A DNA stretch of 8,040 nucleotides from Rhizobacter sp. (lineage in GTDB: Bacteria; Pseudomonadota; Gammaproteobacteria; Burkholderiales; Burkholderiaceae), in the NCBI GenBank assembly GCA_014379885.1, contig JACMKW010000583.1, forward strand, positions 1 through 8,040. The letters are read 5' to 3'. Below, piece by piece: positions 6,375 to 8,040 of the stretch. The number at the start of each line of letters is the position of its first letter. Within the stretch, counting starts at the first letter, position 1. A model generated the notes under the pieces. It ran no database searches. It saw nothing but the letters and a program-made list of their open reading frames with translations, and had not been told where the DNA came from. The position numbers were made by a program, and so were the translations under genes.

Positions 6375-7121
6375 GTGAAACCCACTCTCCAACGCATGGC
6401 ACTGGCGGCCGGCCTCGTGCTGGCCAGCCTGAACGTTCAGGCCCAAGGCATGAACGAACTGCTCAAGGCCACCGACCGCTACCGCATGGCCGCCACCAAC
6501 ATGCAGGTCGACACCCAGATCAACACCTTCCACACCGATGGTTCGCCCGACAAGGAGCGCCGCTACACGGTGTTTGCACAAGGCAACCACCAGTCGCTGG
6601 TGTTGATGCAAAGCCCGGCCGAGAAGGGCCAGAAGGTGCTGATGCTGGCAGACGATTTCTGGCTGCTCATGCCCAACAGCCAGCGCCCGCTGCGCATCAC
6701 GCCGATGCAAAAGCTATTGGGCGATGCCTCCACCGGCGACATCGCCACCATGAGCTGGGCCGAGGATTACAACGCACAACTTGTCGGCGAAGAAAGCTGC
6801 GGCGACGCACCGTGCACGCACCTGAGCCTCACGGCAGCGCGCAAGGGCGTGACCTACCAGCGCATCGAGCTGTGGATCGGCAAGGCCCGGCGCGAGCCGA
6901 TCAAGGCCGATCTTTATGTGCAGTCCGACAAGCTCGCCAAGCGCGCGCGCTTCGTGATGGACAAACCCGGTGCCCCCACGGCCGTGGCCGAGATGGTGTT
7001 GCTCGACCAGTTAAGCAACCACAAGGAAACGCGCGTGCGCTACCTCTCGCGCAAGGAACGCACGGTGCCCGAAGCCTGGCTGAACCCGATGTTCCTGGCC
7101 CGCAACCCGAGCCTGGACTGA
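6375..7121 (+). CDS. LolA-fold outer-membrane lipoprotein-sorting family protein
   Basis: A 248-residue periplasmic protein with a Sec signal peptide (cleavage likely after VQA, residue 23). The body matches the LolA-like 'outer membrane lipoprotein-sorting protein' family (COG2834 / LolA_like). Marks are SPAEKGQKVLMLADDFWLLM (80-99) then PNSQRPLRITPMQKLLGDAS (100-119), and TGDIATMSWAEDYNAQLVGE (120-139). Further on are YQRIELWIGKARREPIKADL (161-180) and a C-terminal NHKETRVRYLSR. Such half-barrels carry an acyl chain or other hydrophobic ligand across the periplasm. Cys142 and Cys147, five residues apart, could form a disulfide; these are the only cysteines in the protein. The start is GTG at 6375, with GAAAGGA (6361-6367) seven bases upstream; the next in-frame ATG (6396) would cut the signal peptide. 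Its place after an ABC permease and before an outer-membrane protein supports a carrier role, but the cargo is unknown. Confidence 0.85.
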   Translation: MKPTLQRMALAAGLVLASLNVQAQGMNELLKATDRYRMAATNMQVDTQINTFHTDGSPDKERRYTVFAQGNHQSLVLMQSPAEKGQKVLMLADDFWLLMPNSQRPLRITPMQKLLGDASTGDIATMSWAEDYNAQLVGEESCGDAPCTHLSLTAARKGVTYQRIELWIGKARREPIKADLYVQSDKLAKRARFVMDKPGAPTAVAEMVLLDQLSNHKETRVRYLSRKERTVPEAWLNPMFLARNPSLD

Positions 7122-7129
7122 GCCACCCC

Positions 7130-7987
7130 ATGCACACCTCCTTCAAACTGCTGGGCGCCTTGCTCGCGGCCGGCGCGGTGACGCACGCCCATGCCGACAC
7201 CGAATACAGCGGCCAACTGCGCACTCGGTGGGACGACCGCACGCTCTCATCGAACGGCCCGCTCGCCCAAGCGGTGCAACTTGCGCCGGAGTTGATCCCC
7301 ACGCCCGCGAGTTCCGGTGCGGTCGAGGGCGAACTGCGCGGGCGCTGGAAGATGCTGAGCGCCGCCGTGGCATGGCGCAGTGAGCGTGTTGAAGGCGGTG
7401 TGTGGCGCAGCGACGGCACGGTCAACGAGCTGTATGCCTCGGGCGATGCAGCCGGTTGGCAGTTCAGCGCCGGCCGCAAGATCGTGGCCTGGGATGTGGG
7501 CTACGGCTTTCGACCCAACGACTTCGTGCAGCAGGAGCGCCGCCGCAGCCTGCTTACCAGCACGCCGCAAGGGCGCGCGCTGGTGCAGGCCGAGTACTTC
7601 AATGCACATACCGCTTGGTCGCTGGTGTGGATGAACCCACAACGCGCTACTGACAACGAAGCGTCGTCCGCATTCGGTGGCGATGAGCAGGCCCTGGCCG
7701 CACGCGTCTACCGCCATGTGGGCGAGGCCGACTGGCACGGCTTTGCGCGCTACGGCCAGCACACCCGCGCCAGCCTGGGGGCGGCCATGTCATGGGTGGT
7801 GAGCGACAGCCTCGAAGTGCATGCCTCGGGCCGAGCCGCCGAGCGGGCAGACGTGCTCTCTTTCGACAACGCGGTTCAAGGCCTGGCGAACAGCAGCCCC
7901 TACCGCGCCGTGACCCAGGGCAAAACGGCGCAGGCGCTGGTCGGTGCGATGTGGACGGCCGAGAACAATATCAGCCTGAAAAAATAA
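7130..7987 (+). CDS. Secreted outer-membrane beta-barrel-like protein, possibly 3'-truncated
   Basis: A 285-residue protein with a Sec signal peptide (KLLGALLAAGAVTHAHA, cleavage after residue 22). The mature part alternates polar and hydrophobic residues in strands: EYSGQLRTRWDD, GAVEGELRGRWKMLSAAVAW, ALVQAEYFNAHTAWSLVWM and GAAMSWVVSDSLEVHASGRA. The segment NELYASGDAAGWQFSAGRKI (99-118) then VAWDVGYGFRPNDFVQQE resembles the 'GRq.v.WG....P.D' region of DUF1302/alginate-export-type porins. This is resemblance, not proof. It starts eight bases after the LolA-like gene without a clear ribosome site, so it is probably coupled to it. It would be the outer-membrane receiver or exit of the cassette. 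Oddity: it ends ENNISLKK at an A6 run, without the C-terminal aromatic residue of most barrels, and shorter than I would expect for such porins. A frameshift or insertion may have removed the end. Confidence 0.7.
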   Translation: MHTSFKLLGALLAAGAVTHAHADTEYSGQLRTRWDDRTLSSNGPLAQAVQLAPELIPTPASSGAVEGELRGRWKMLSAAVAWRSERVEGGVWRSDGTVNELYASGDAAGWQFSAGRKIVAWDVGYGFRPNDFVQQERRRSLLTSTPQGRALVQAEYFNAHTAWSLVWMNPQRATDNEASSAFGGDEQALAARVYRHVGEADWHGFARYGQHTRASLGAAMSWVVSDSLEVHASGRAAERADVLSFDNAVQGLANSSPYRAVTQGKTAQALVGAMWTAENNISLKK

Positions 7988-8039
7988 TTTGCGGTGATGC
8001 CGCGCCGAAGGGATCAGGGCGCGCGCTGCATTACCAAAT
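7987..8039 (-). terminator. Imperfect palindrome after the barrel gene (possible minus-strand terminator or element end)
   Basis: Three stacked complementary blocks surround an 11-base loop (8007-8017). They are ATTTG (7987-7991) with CAAAT (8035-8039), GTGATGC (7994-8000) with GCATTAC (8028-8034, one G-U pair), and CGCGCC (8001-8006) with GGCGCG (8018-8023). Small bulges lie between the blocks. On the minus strand the hairpin is followed by a T-rich stretch (AAATTATTTTTT), which fits an intrinsic terminator for a convergent gene to the right. On the + strand no T-run follows within the window. The window ends one base later, so an insertion-element terminus is also possible. Confidence 0.4.
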
Positions 8040-8040
8040 C

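Noticed and set aside
6056..6397. Minus-strand 113-codon frame containing VRPEPVEG-type text
   Set aside because: This is the usual false translation of the REP-like repeat, not a protein.
6359..7129. Upstream extension of the barrel gene frame through the LolA-like gene
   Set aside because: The upstream part is a shadow of the LolA-like gene (Arg/Pro/His-rich). The signal peptide beginning at 7130 marks the real start.

Overview
The window is a GC-rich bacterial segment with all supported genes on the + strand. The high GC, the mix of gene families and a dispersed repeat (its arms read VRPEPVEG / RQAQPERR when translated) suggest a betaproteobacterium of the order Burkholderiales. This is inferred from style; no rRNA or other taxonomic marker is present.

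Layout. 1-1375: the end of a branched-chain amino acid ABC importer operon, with the 3' part of livH and a complete livM one base apart. 1376-1662: a gap holding a hairpin and what looks like the orphaned C-terminal 65 codons of a short-chain dehydrogenase. 1663-2387: a DUF2164 protein and a GNAT acetyltransferase, tightly packed. 2398-3434: an M28-family zinc aminopeptidase gene broken by an exact 26-bp tandem duplication. Deleting one copy restores a continuous 336-codon frame.

3577-7987: a five-gene, same-strand cassette. It encodes a secreted alpha-helical (TPR-like) protein, a LolD/MacB-type ABC ATPase, a MacB/FtsX-type permease, a secreted LolA-fold protein, and a secreted beta-barrel-like protein. 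The first three genes are joined by 4-base ATGA overlaps. The last two follow a 169-base gap filled by a REP-like inverted repeat and a 25-bp tandem repeat. Together they look like an inner membrane to periplasm to outer membrane route for a lipid, lipoprotein or other hydrophobic cargo. It resembles Lol in having an ABC extractor and a LolA-fold carrier, but a beta-barrel stands where LolB would be expected. The cargo is unknown. This is the most interesting system in the window.

The barrel gene stops at an A6 run followed at once by an imperfect palindrome (7987-8039). The protein lacks a typical barrel C-terminus, so the gene may be truncated. No CRISPR array, tRNA, rRNA or complete mobile element was seen.
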